This document shows, in pieces, positions 24,250 to 35,021 of a stretch of 64,000 bases of DNA. Each line of letters begins with the position of its first letter. The first letter of the stretch is position 1. Origin of the DNA: Clitopilus passeckerianus (Eukaryota; Basidiomycota; Agaricomycetes; Agaricales; Entolomataceae). The DNA lies in NCBI GenBank assembly GCA_944990035.1, contig CALYLX010000074.1, forward strand, positions 1-64,000. Reading direction: 5' to 3'. The notes beneath the pieces were generated by a model, which saw only the letters and a program-made list of their open reading frames with translations, made no database searches and was not told the origin of the DNA. The translations under genes were made by a program, and so were the position numbers.

Positions 24250-26353
24250 CTAGTTCTGCTGAGTTACCGCTTCAGCCGCATTTTGTATGCACCTCTGCGT
24301 CTCAATCTCAGGCTCCGTCTCAACGAAACTGCCACTGGCGGTGGTTGTGTTCTTCGGGTCTTGCTGCAAAACGATCCGCGCTCGATGTTTTGGCATATAT
24401 TGAGGCCAGTTTGGTGATTTCGCTAGCTTGTGAGTGTTAGGGTTCCCCGATCGGACGAAGGAGAGCCAATAGGCGATCAGCTCAGATGCGAACGCTTTCT
24501 CTACTGTGTTCTGTGGTGTGAAAGTGGTAGTACCGTTGATTCTGTGAGAGGACAATGTTAGTCATAGTGACAATACAGGCAAGGAAAGAAACGAACCCTG
24601 TGTTTGTGCCCAGAAACATCATCCAGTTTTCTGCTGCATGTCCAACTTCCGGGCCAGATGAAGTCGGGTTACGTTGGTTGTATCGATAGGTCCACGCCTT
24701 TGTCTTGTTCATGAAGTTTTGTGCCATGATTGTACGCTGTTGATAGTTGTGGTTACTGAATCTCGTAAACATAGGGCGGGACTTACCCCACATCGAAGAG
24801 TTGTATCCCCTGTCAAGGTTTGCAGACGTAAAGCATCTGAGGGGAAATCGGATTCGAGATATAACTTGAGCCGGACAGTAAGTAAACGAGTTCCTCTGTG
24901 ACATAAAGAGGCCCTCACCGCCTCCAGTGCAGCAACGTCATAGTCTTGAATCGAAGGACAGTAAGCTCTTAGTGCCGAAGTAACATCTGCGCCTCCTGTC
25001 AACGTCTCGTTTGTTGTGGCTCTGGGTATAGGTTGTCAGCAACTGGGATTTCCGCTTTTTGGTTAGAACCTACCCAACAATCAGGGTACTGCCGTGAATT
25101 TGCCGGAACTGAGAGCTCTTGACGGGTAGTCTGTGATAATCTTCCCATCGACAACAGGATGGAAGACGTTGTAGGCGGATCCGTTGCTGGAAACCATTAG
25201 CTTGAGACTTGCCAGTCCGAACAAGGGTTCTCACAAATCAGAGGTGCTGGCGGCGTCTTGTGCCAATGCCAAAGAGCTGACGCTAGCAGTGCGTAGACAA
25301 GCCATCCTGTCGGCGGTGGTCCGACCGGTGCACCCAACCTTTTGCGTGAAATACTCAAACAGAGGCTGAGAAATTAAGTTTAGACATCAGTTTAAAAATG
25401 GCTGAGAGGACTCACATTCTGTTGCTTGGCAGCCGGAACAGGAGTCCTGTAGACACTCTGGGCAATGGCTTGCGAGAACAACTTCTCGCCTTCGGTCGCA
25501 GTAAGATGGAGCTCGACGGACGAGCCACCAGCACTCTCGCCGTTGATAGTGACCTTCTCCGGATTTCCACCAAAGCTGTGGATATTATGCTTTACCCATC
25601 TTAGAGCCTCAATTTGGTCCAGGAAGCCAGCGTTGAGGTCCCCAAGAGTTTCGTCAATCTGGAACTCGGCTGTTGCCATGAAGCCGAATGCATCAAGTCG
25701 GTAGTAAACAGATACGATGACGACGTTGGGGCTTTGGTGAACCCAGTGGTCGAATGGCCAGTTTGCAGGATTGCCGAAGATGTAGCCTGTTTTGAATGCG
25801 TCAGCTGGCATATACTGTCGTTCAGGGTAACGAAAACAGACCTCCACCATGGATGTAAACCAGAACGGGTACTGACGAGGGCCTTCATGAGCATTCTCTT
25901 ATGAACGAATATCAAAGCACCTACGATTTGACCCGGCTTTAGCACCAGACGGGGCATAAATGTTAACTTTCAAGCAGTCCTCGCTTCCAGCACCGCCGTG
26001 ATCGTTCGCTTGACACACATTCAGATGGCTAAAGATGTGGTTTGAGCCGTGTGATTGTACTCACTGCTTATCTTCCCTTGGATGCAAAAATCAGGGTACT
26101 TTGTGGCATCGATGACCCCATGTGAGCTTTGTGAGATGCGAGCAGTGTTCAGAGGGAGCGGTGCGCGGAAGCGCAAGTCTCCGAGTGGAGGCTCCGCATA
26201 AGGAATGCCGAGATACGCAACCGTGTTTGGGTATGACTGATTTCCTCGATATTTCGCATAGCCAGTGTCAACCACAGGAGGAGCAGCTGCAGCGAGGAGG
26301 TTTCCAGAGAGGATGAGACTAGTCAAGATACTACCAACTAGAATGGCAAGCAT
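24250..26353 (-). CDS. Secreted type-B carboxylesterase (copy 2)
   Basis: Tandem duplicate of the preceding esterase. The start at 26353 is preferred (MLAILVGSILTSLILSGNLL, a good signal peptide) over the upstream Met at 26419. It reads YAKYRGNQSYPNTVAYLGIP, YAEPPLGDLRFRAPLPLN, GYIFGNPANWPFDHWV, VVIVSVYYRLDAFGFM, the catalytic-Ser elbow TINGESAGGSSVELHL, CTGRTTADRMACLRTA, VDGKIITDYPSRALSSGKF, GHAAENWMMFLGTNTG (probable catalytic His) and AYWLSFVRSGNPNTHKL, stop at 24250-24252. Introns sit at the same places as in copy 1. One apparent frameshift: where copy 1 has VPLIVG, copy 2 has three C instead of four (plus-strand GGG at 25084-25086), giving a stop after VP. This is either a null allele or a homopolymer undercall. 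Confidence 0.83.
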
Positions 26354-27058
26354 CTTTGGGGAGAAGGACGTATCACTGGGCACCCATGCGAGCACGGGGA
26401 TTCGCATTCCTTTATTCAAAATCCACCGACGTCAGACACGGGCCTCGACACCCGCTATTTGCGTAAGCCTTGGGGACGAATACGACCAGAAGCGCCGAAA
26501 GGAAACCAACCTCTGGAAAAAGGCTGGAGAAACTCGTACGCGAGCTCAATATGAATCACAAGGCCAGGTTTGGGCTGTCACAAGATCCACTTTCGCATGC
26601 TCTCTGGGCTAACTCCTCGCTTGAAATGGCTAGCAATGTATTGGAATGATATGTATATTTAGTTCTTCTCGATGAACAAATAGCACCAGACTTGGTGGCA
26701 AAAGAAAGGGGCTAAGGAGGTCGAAGAACTACTACACGCCAATACAGTGGTCATCTTCTGAATCTCTCATGATCGATCAGGCCTAAATTCGCGGCCTCGT
26801 CCAAGCCTCATCTCGCTCAGAGCTTATTCACTAATCACACATGTTCTCCAGCTTGAAAACATCGATTTCTGAGAAAGAACTACACGGGTGCAATTGCAAT
26901 TCCTTCGAGAAAACATCCCCATAATCGCTACGATCAAACATCCTTTCAATAATGCACATCCCAGATTCCAATATTTCTTGACCCTAAGATCAAATGAACT
27001 AGGCCAGAATCATGAGTAAAGTGCTACCCAGATTTGAGCCAGAAGATATTTACCTTGT
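26354..27058. other. Intergenic, no gene seen
   Basis: The 5' flank of carboxylesterase copy 2 and the 3' flank of the small secreted protein. Frames here (for example 26265-26612) are antisense shadows or unsupported. Confidence 0.35.
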
Positions 27059-27271
27059 TCAAACAACGCTTCTCTCGAGGCGGAAGTCCCTAGCGTGAAC
27101 CCGGCGGTTGGACACCTTAGCAGGTGTAGGATCAACGATTTCTCGCGCATAGACGCGCTCTCGATAATAGCGAGCGTTCAGCTCTCCTTTAGCGTTGGCA
27201 CGGGGCACAACCGCAGCGCCAGTGAAAGCGGCAGCAGCGAGAACGACAGCGGCGGTGGCAGTGAAACGCAT
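27059..27271 (-). CDS. Small secreted protein, 70 aa, with basic cleavage-type motifs
   Basis: A complete short frame: a typical signal peptide (MRFTATAAVVLAAAAFTGAA), then a 48-residue mature part with no Cys, rich in Arg and Tyr, including YRERVYAREI and NRRVHARDF. The paired basic RR and the repeated AR-E/D units resemble precursors cut by Kex2-like proteases, common among small basidiomycete secreted proteins. The family is not one I can name. No intron is needed. It lies alone between the esterases and Nas6. The function is unknown: a peptide precursor, an effector-like protein or a wall-associated peptide are all possible. Confidence 0.6.
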   Translation of the reverse strand: MRFTATAAVVLAAAAFTGAAVVPRANAKGELNARYYRERVYAREIVDPTPAKVSNRRVHARDFRLERSVV

Positions 27272-27812
27272 GATGATTTGTTTGAAGATTGAAGGTATTG
27301 GTGCGGAATCAAATCTACTTCACCGGGAAGAGATTGTAGGACGTTGAGGGACGACGACGGAAAACACAAGACCAAGCTTGTGAGTTGAGCGGGGGAGTGA
27401 AGACTAGCTTGGGAAAACTAGCACCGCTGAATGGACGCTTATAAGGGATCGGTAGATTTCTGTTGATGGCGATGGGAAATTTGATGGTTGCCCACCCGTT
27501 AGATCTAAGGGGCCGTTTTAGGGTGCTGGGAGTGCTGAAACGCGTCATTCAACAGATTGAATAAAGAATGCGATGCAGCAGACGTCAAAACATGGGAAGA
27601 GGTCGCAGATTTTCAGATTTCTGATCATAATGGTAGTGTATCATAGTAAGGTTAGAACCGGATCTGTTCCTGACCATTGTGCTGAACAAACCGTTGGGAG
27701 AATACGAGGTTACGATAGAAGTACCAGATTAAAGATCTGAGTAACTTGAAGTGCAAGTTTACGAAATGGTCTATCGGATTTCATCGTTACGAAGAGAAGA
27801 CATGCCCAGATC
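27272..27812. other. Intergenic, no gene seen
   Basis: The promoter side of the small secreted protein, then the 3' flank of Nas6. The minus-strand frame at 27315-27548 has no recognisable feature. CT/GA-rich tracts near 27330-27400 may be promoter elements of the secreted protein. Confidence 0.35.
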
Positions 27813-29038
27813 TTATGGTTTACCGCAAGAATCAACCACATATTGCTTTGCTTGCTTCTGTTCTGCACCACCTACTCCCAGAACGTCTTCCGGCGCTTCA
27901 CCTTCCTGGTTTAGCTGAAAGGAATCAATACTTCAGAATATTGGACGAATAGATGATGTACTTACGCGGCCTCTGTCAGCACCCGCATTGATGAGGAGCA
28001 CCGCTGTCGCCGCATGGGCAGATTCCATTGCGAGATGCAGCGGGGTGTTACCTGGTAGGTGAATATAATGTTAGCGATCCGACGCACAAGAGGATAGAGC
28101 CTACCGATACGATCTTGCGGATTCACGCGCAATTTTGCTGCGCCATTGGTCCCGGAGGCCTCGAGAAGTACTTTCACGATTCCTGTTGAGCCTGTTGTAG
28201 CAGCTCGATGGCTGGTAGCAGGAATATTAGGGAAGGAGGAGGCAGGAAGAACGGGAAAAGTCCTTACAGTGGTACTTGATTGGCCTTATCCCTAGCATTA
28301 ATCTGTGTGGATGGGGGTTTCATCCACTGTTTAAGAGATGGAATATGCAATCACGTACATCTGCACCCCTAGAAGTTAGGAGTTTTGCAATCTATTTGCA
28401 CAGATAATGAGCAGCGTGAAGGTAACGGCACAGGTGTACTCACATCTATTCTTGACTTGGAGGCAGCATAATGCCTTTCCAATAAAGATATATTAGCGTT
28501 GCTGATATCACCAGCAACAAGCTTGGTCCTTACAAAGGTGTTATTCCCTTATCGTTCTTCCTAGGAACTGGATGAAGAGACTCCTGGACAACATTCGACG
28601 GCGTACTTACCTGTTCACGTCGGCGCCAGCACCAATCAACTCTTTCACAATGTCATCTTGACCAGAGCTCACTGGTATTTCCATTCAATTTGGGGGTTTA
28701 TTTGCGGATTCGTTCGCTTACCTGCGATATGAAGCGGGGTCCAGCCGCTACCGTCGGGTTTATCCACTTCGGCTTTCTGATCAAGAAGATACCTGGTTAC
28801 TTCGAGGGCACCGACTGAGGCAGCCCAATGCAACGGTGTTCTTTCATCCTTCGGAGACTGCTTTATATTCTTCAGGAATTCATTTCCCGATTTTCTTACC
28901 TGATCAAGGGCATTGATAACTTTAGGATCTTCCGCGACAATAGTCCGCAGTAGATTTAGTTGTTCTATCATGAATCAGCAACACGTATCCCTATTTTAAC
29001 CTTTTCTTACTGTTTTGAGCGGCCAGATGTGCGGACAT
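27813..29038 (-). CDS. NAS6: 26S proteasome assembly chaperone, ankyrin-repeat (Nas6/PSMD10-like)
   Basis: The gankyrin/Nas6 family binds the Rpt3 ATPase C-terminus during assembly of the proteasome regulatory particle in the cytosol or nucleus. The start MSAHLAAQN at 29038 sits in a 28-nt first exon, followed by a GTAAGA intron and QLNLLRTIVAEDPKVINALDQ. Successive ankyrin repeats are visible: DERTPLHWAASVGALEVTRYL, GSGWTPLHIA, SSGQDDIVKELIGAGADVN, HYAASKSRID, ARDKANQVPL, AATTGSTGIVKVLLEASG, LAMESAHAATAVLLINAGA. The last exon, LNQEGEAPEDVLGVGGAEQ...YVVDSCGKP with stop at 27813-27815, matches the characteristic PSMD10 C-terminal GVGGQEQK...CG motif. Several very short exons occur between 28240 and 28560. 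It shares a 220-bp divergent promoter with the TFIIH gene. Confidence 0.88.
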
Positions 29039-29258
29039 GGTGAGTACGGTAGGTTCGTGGTTAGTTTCAAGCCAATTAGCGTCATCTTCACTGTGACGCG
29101 GCTTGAAATTGCAATTTCCATCTTGGGTCATTTCGACGCGCGTCGCCTGATCTCACGTGAACCGTGACAGTGTCACAAGTCTTTCTCATTTTCACCACTC
29201 ATTTCTCTCCTTCCGCGTCGTCAACAACTACAGGGGTCGACAGATTGGACTCTCTTCA
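29039..29258. promoter_or_regulatory. Divergent promoter between Nas6 and TFIIH Tfb2
   Basis: Only 220 bp separate the two start codons (29038 minus, 29259 plus), so both housekeeping genes must be driven from this segment. It contains palindromic-looking GACGCGCGTCG (29136-29146) but no TATA box on either side. Confidence 0.5.
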
Positions 29259-31332
29259 ATGGTAGCCGCAAAGTCTACAGCTGTTGAGTCTTCTGGAAGT
29301 GCAGCTTACAAGGCGCATGCATTGCTTCCATTCCTGGAGAGCCTGTCCCAGAATACCCTGACTCGATTGTACCAACTACCGTCGTCATGCTTAGCCATAT
29401 TTCGGTTAATTGAAATCTCTGAGTATTATTCTCCAGTCTGATAGATCGAACAGGTTACTTGCACCATTAGAAAGGCAACTTGTGATGAATTTGCTTTGGT
29501 TAGAGTCACCAATCCCTGCCAACACGATGTCAGCATGGGTAGTCCGAGATAACAAACAGTTGGCCTTTCAATCTTAACTACTTAGGCTGAATCTGAGAAA
29601 GGACCCCACAGTCTGTATGACCAAGCCCTCGAGAATCTCGCCCGGGTCCATATCATTCCAAAGTCAGCAGTGAAACTGACCCTAAATGCCACATTCAAAA
29701 CCAGCTTCAGGCATGCACTTACTGGCGGGTGATTAAGCCTCTTTGTTAACGTCGAAGTAGCTCACTTCTCATCGGAATCCTCCTTCATAAGTGGGACAAG
29801 TGGCAGCTTTGGGGTACCGGCCGAACCGGACGATAAACGTCCGCCAATGGACATCGAAGGGCTAGATGCTCATGCACTTGAAAGATGGGAAGTAAGTGGG
29901 TGTCAGTGATCGACTTCTTTCAACTCCTGACTCGGATATAGACCATTCTTCATTATATGGTATCATCTGGAACGGGACAGACTTCGACGAAACCATCCGG
30001 AGGTGTTCTCTTCCTACTGGAACGGAGCCAGTTGATGGTCAGCCTTCGGTGGGTGTATTCTTACACTCAACTGTCATTTATTCACTGCGCTTTTTGATAC
30101 AGGGGAGCAGCTCTCCAAATTACTTCGCAGGGTTTCCAGTTTCTCCTCCATTCTCCGCACCAACAGCTATGGGACTTACTATTGCAGTACCTACGCATGG
30201 TGGAGGTGCGTGGCGTCGACATTCTCACCGTTCCATTCTTCGTACTCGCTAATAAATGGGTTTCATGTAGGAGCGGCAAATGGATCTAGTTGAAGTTCTT
30301 AGCTTCCTTTTCATGTTGTCCACGATGGAGCTAGGCAGGGTGATACACTTTTTGCGTGCGACTAAGGCTGTCCTTTGACCATCTCTTGCAGGAGTACTCT
30401 ACGGAGCGCCTTGGTGCGAGCCAGAAAGCGATGCTGGAGGATTTGCGTGACTATGGCCTTATCTGGCAAAGAAGGGTTTGTGTCTGGTTCCATCGTACTT
30501 TGAGTTGCGCATTATTACCTCCTACCCTTCAATTAGCCTTCATCGAAACGCTTCAGTCCAACCCGGCTAGCTACCACCTTGACCTCATCATCCCCACCTC
30601 TTCCAACTACGGCTGGTCCACAAGAGGGATTCATTGTACTTGAAACAAATTACCGGCTATACGCCTACACAGGTGAATCTACTCCGAAATCGTTCGGAAG
30701 AGGCTAAATTTGTCGTAGACAACGCGCTTCAAACTGCTGTTCTCAATCTTTTTGTTTCGCTGAAGTATAGGTTTCCGAACTTGGTTGTTGGATCTATTAC
30801 TCGAGACAGCGTCAGGAAAGCGCTGGCAAATGGAATTTCGGCCGATCAGGTGCGGCTCAATCGAGGGTGCTTTGGCGCCACAATTGAATGGTTCTCCGAT
30901 AGATTATCAGCTACTTGGTCACACATGCCCACCCCCAGATGCGCAAAAATGTACGTTCTATTTCGGCCGCGATCATACTATGCGCCAATATGAACTTCTC
31001 GTTAGAACCCTCTCCTGCCAGTCACGGTGCAAGACCAAATACGGCTCTGGGAACTTGAAAGGAACAGACTCAAGTCTCAAGAAGGTACGATTCTGCACAC
31101 CTTTCGCGTGGTCAATTTCCGAATCGCATACTTCGTTTCTCATGCTGTTACAGGATATCTCTATACCTCTTTCCAATCGCAAGCCGACTATGAATTTGTC
31201 TTGAATTACGCGAAGGAGATTGGAGCGGTATTATGGGAAAATCCTGTTAAGCGTTGTTTCTTTGGGACCCTTGAGGGCCATCCAAATATCCGAGGGTTTA
31301 TCGAAAGGAGGACTGCTGCTACCGGCTTGTAG
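29259..31332 (+). CDS. TFB2: TFIIH subunit Tfb2 (p52)
   Basis: A core subunit of general transcription and repair factor TFIIH in the nucleus; Tfb2/p52 anchors and stimulates the XPB/Ssl2 translocase. The start is MVAAKSTAVESSGS at 29259. Conserved pieces: LLPFLESLSQNTLTRLYQLP, SCLAIFRLI, LYGIIWNGTDFDETIRRCSLP, LGASQKAMLEDLRDYGLIWQ, then QITGYTPTQVNLL, ALQTAVLNLFVSLKYRFPNL and VVGSITRDSVRKALANGISA. The C-terminal part (the p8/Tfb5-binding region) reads VQDQIRLWELERNRL, FQSQADYELVL-type sequence (here ADYEFVLNYAKEIGAVLWEN) and RCFFGTLEGHPNIRGFIERR, stop at 31330-31332. Single-copy and interrupted by many short introns. It is convergent with the WOPR gene on its right. Confidence 0.9.
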
Positions 31333-31828
31333 TTCTTGATCAGTACTGGTTTGTTCCGTCAACTGGAATGGAAGGCTCCTTGGGCTGATGATCTCGACGA
31401 AGGTATTCGGCTTGAGCTCTAGTCGCTACCCCAGCGTCCGGTTCAACAAGTCGACGACGATCCTTACGCACAAGAATGGGCAAGCTTACGGAACTTTGCA
31501 ACCATGTCTTTAATATGACCGAGTTTATCATGCCTTACGACATTATGACCTGTCTCTACACTCTGGTTGATGTCTGATGAATGACCTTGATTTTGTCGCT
31601 GTCAAAAGGTCGCCACGAGGGCGATGCTTCTTTCAACAGTGAATGCAGGGCCGCCGTTCATTCCGGATGTTCTGACGACATCCGTAGGTGAGTCAGTCAG
31701 GTCTTCGGCTTCAGACGCCTGCACAGCTCCCACATCGACTATCCTAAGCATCATTCCAAGAAATAATATTGGGTATACATATATACATGCCATAGAATAA
31801 TCCCGAAAAAATAACCGACAGGCGGAAG
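31333..31828. other. Convergent intergenic region
   Basis: The 3' ends of Tfb2 (+) and the WOPR gene (-) meet here. It contains their 3' UTRs and no gene. Confidence 0.4.
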
Positions 31829-33464
31829 CTAGTATTTGTAATTGAGACCGTGACCGCCGGTGAAGTTGTTCTGGGCGTATGGGACTTCGTGGAATGATTG
31901 GGCAGGCAAGGAATAGCTACCAACGGTATCACCGCCTCCACGCGACGGCTGCCAGGTTGGAAGGGACTGAGGAGTCTTCATGTAATTATTGGGGGGTGAC
32001 AAGACAGGAGAATGGCACGACCCTAGTTGAGGACTGCCGCGATAGCGACCCCCACTGCGCGCACCCTCGTCTCGAGAGCTCCACAATAGCCGCTGAGATA
32101 GAATGTCTCTGTTGCCGCTTCCTGTAAGGCAGAATATTAGAGGTGTGCGTGTGAACCACCACCACCACATGTCGTTTACATACCCTGGAAAATCGAGTTA
32201 GAGTGCTCCCTGTAAGGCCCGTTGTTATTCATCACGGAGGGATTATACTCAGAACGCCAGCGATTAGATTGGGAATGGGTTGAAGACCACGATTCGCCCC
32301 TGTCTGTGTCCCGGCGACGTATAGACGTGTGTGAATATGTTGGAGATGGAGATGGAGACCAGGACCCCTGGGTCCCATCGGAACGTAAACCATGGTGGTA
32401 TAAAGGAGGTGAGTCGGCTTCGTAGAATTGCTGAATCCGATCTGTATGTGCTTCAGTAACTTCCGGGGTCCATTCGTGAGCAGAGGAGAGGAGATAGTCC
32501 GAGGCTTCCTCAGTCTTGCATTCCGTACGATCGTCGCCTTCTGGTTCCGGCCTGTGTTGAATAATGGTCACCGTCGGTCGTTGGGCGGTGCTACCAATGT
32601 TGTCAAGACGTACGCTATCCTTGGCTTGCCGTCTGGGCCAATTTCAATTTTGGGGGGTACCCGGAAGTTCGTCAGACGGAAGAGGTGTGGAGGCATGGAC
32701 AGGGACATAATATCTGGGCGGCTACTCGGTCTCTGACAGAATGAAACAATTAGAAAAAGAAAAAGAAATTATTTGATCGTTGGACTAACCTTGAGTTTGC
32801 CACTTTTGATATCCTCAGGCGTATAATACGAGATCAGATGGAGGTCAGAGCCCTCCACAGTGGCGGTGATCGTCTACGCGCCTGTTAGTGTTCAAGGATT
32901 CAAGACCAACACAGCGAATGGGTTATACCTTCTTAATTAGACCACCAATCTTGAAAGTCGCATGATCTCCTTGGGTTAGGTGTCCAGGACCCTTGAAGGC
33001 CACATGAGGGCCTTCGGGGGAGCCTCGACGAGAGCTTGAAAGCCCGCGCGACTGCGATTCTAGAGGATATGGTCTGCGGCTTGCACCGCGGCTGTTACTC
33101 CTCTCATTGATCTCGCGGTAGACCTATCGATGAAGTCAGTTATGACTCTATTGGAGAACCAAATTACTAGCCAGGAAATTTCCTACGATGCGAGACGGAG
33201 ACCACAAGAGTCCATCTACAATACAGTTAGCAAATGAACTGTGGGTGATCTGGATGGCTTACCCGTCCATCGCTTGATGCCACTTTCTTCCACGCTGAAT
33301 ACAAAGATGGCACCGGATTTGATCATTGTCCGGCGTTCCGAATCGTTTAAGCGTCGTGTAATACGTGGGATATACCCTTGACGAGCGGCATGGATGAGAC
33401 GGAGAGCGTGGGTGGTAGTCTCCACGAAGCCAGTGAAAGGTGGAACGTCTGAAGTGCTCGACAT
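31829..33464 (-). CDS. WOPR-domain (Gti1/Pac2 family) transcriptional regulator
   Basis: A nuclear DNA-binding regulator of the Wor1/Ryp1/Sge1 type, known in fungi to control morphology, sporulation or virulence-associated programmes. The start is MSSTSDVPPFTGFVETTTHA at 33464 (another Met two codons upstream). WOPR box A reads ALRLIHAARQGYIPRITRRL, RTMIKSGAIFVFSVEESGI and KRWTD across an intron. Box B pieces follow in later exons: VAFKGPGHLTQGDHATFKIGG, LIKKTITATVEGSDLHLISYY, EDIKSGKLK. The rest (about 31830-32720) is Ser/His/Tyr-rich with WSPSPSPTYSHTSIRRRD, ending GGHGLNYKY. The order box A, spacer, box B and the low-complexity C-terminus fit the family. Introns are 50-60 nt. It is convergent with Tfb2; 5' of it lies the gene-poor 33.5-37.5 kb segment. 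Confidence 0.87.
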
Positions 33465-34727
33465 GGTCATGTAGGTGGGTGTGAGGTATTGGTCGAAGGA
33501 ACCGACGGACCTATCGACCTTTAATATTTATGACAGTCCGGGCATGCACTTGCGACTGATTGACCGTCCTGCCTGATTGGTGCTTGACCGCACACTGCTC
33601 TCCTACACTATATCCCGTTGTAGCAGCAATTACGCAACCACACGTTGTCGCCTGGCATTTTCGATAGAAGTTAGCTGGCGTCTTACGCCACTTCGGTCGG
33701 CCATCCGTTCACGAACGAACACACTTCAATACATTAGGAAATTAGTAGTATTGTGTCCAAACTGAAACGGATTAGATACATTCGTCCGAAAAGTGCTGGG
33801 CAAGGCAGGAACCCTGGGTTCTCAAGCCATATGGGGCCACGAGCAATTGAGCATTGATAACGGCAACTTTCCGGCCAGGTGCATGCTTCTGAGGCGACCT
33901 CAGGCATTCCCCCATTGGCGATGCTTTGCTAACTCCATTCAACTTCTTCAAGGATTCATTGCTCGCACAATCACGGCGAGCTGCCAACAGTCACCTTCTT
34001 GCTTTCCTCCGTGGCTAAGAGTGGACTGGCACTTCGGACCGCAACGTCCATCACTTGGATGGAAGGCTGATTGGAGACGTCCGAATGTCTCTCCAAACTA
34101 GCGCGTGCCGTCCACGCTCGATGCATTCTCCGTAATATTGCTTTGCAAGACGTCCTTATAAGACATTCCAAGCTCCGCGACCGAATTTCAAGCCCTGAAG
34201 GTTTGTGGCACCGGAGGACAATATCCCATTTCAAACCCAGCGAATTATGCACCTGTCTATCAAGAAATTTACCTTTTTGCAGGGTCGGCGTCCATGTAGG
34301 TTTTTGAGTTGAGAAGAATGAGAAATCTTTGAACCGAAGAGCGCCCAGCAAATCCATCTGTTGGGTCTTCGCCCATCCAGATCACCCGTGACACGATAAA
34401 GGGTGATGCGAACACCAGCAAACAGCATTGTATTCATACATCGAGCAATGCCACGCCCAAATCTCGCGATACGGGATACAGTATCAACTCTACGCAGCTG
34501 TAATAAATGACTGCTTGGACGCGCAGGCGCAGACCTCCTTCTGATCACACTAAGGCATCTCATCGCCTTATCCAGGATCTCGGCCAATTCCATTTATCAT
34601 TCAGCTTCAGATCGACATCATGGAAGTTCTGGCGGCCATATTCCTGGGAAGAAACGTGCATTCTGGGGTGGTATGATCGTAAACAAAACCAATCTTCATC
34701 CAGACAAAGACATACGGCGTTCCATAA
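33465..34727. other. Gene-poor segment, no recognised gene
   Basis: Frames on both strands (33793-34101 +, 33971-34357 -, 34231-34593 -) overlap one another and show no domain, no conserved block and no splice support. The left part should contain the promoter of the WOPR gene. Confidence 0.35.
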
Positions 34728-35021
34728 CTTCGGTTCGCTATTCATTCTAGAAAGGAATGTGCGCTCTATTCGTGGCACTCCTGCCATCATGATAACGTAC
34801 TGAAGGCAGACCCGTGTGCACCCTGTTTTGAGAGAGACACCAACCAGAAAATATGGAAAGCGGTGGAGATGGATGCTGCATTTAAGCCTTTCCAGGAAAT
34901 CATGGCACAGAAAAAGACTGGAGATTCATTTGACCTTTATCGTTTGCCTGATATAAGAGCTTGCGTCACGATGAGTATCATAACGCACCGGGTGGAGACC
35001 CCTCCGATCGCACATTACTAG
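34728..35021 (+). other. Unrecognised 97-codon open frame with two Cys pairs
   Basis: Open between stops at 34725-34727 and 35019-35021. It encodes RKECALYSWHSCHHDN, then ADPCAPCFERDTNQKIWKAV, DAAFKPFQEIMAQKKTGDSF and RLPDIRACVTMSIITHRVE. The composition (CxxC-type pairs and amphipathic helices) looks protein-like, unlike the surrounding DNA, but no start codon lies near its left end, so it would have to be an internal exon or a gene remnant. The function is not recognised. Confidence 0.3.

Noticed and set aside
9551..26353. A secondary-metabolite or sugar-utilisation gene cluster spanning MFS, GH51, MFS and esterases
   Set aside because: No biosynthetic core enzyme, no cluster regulator and mixed orientations; neighbourhood alone does not support co-function.
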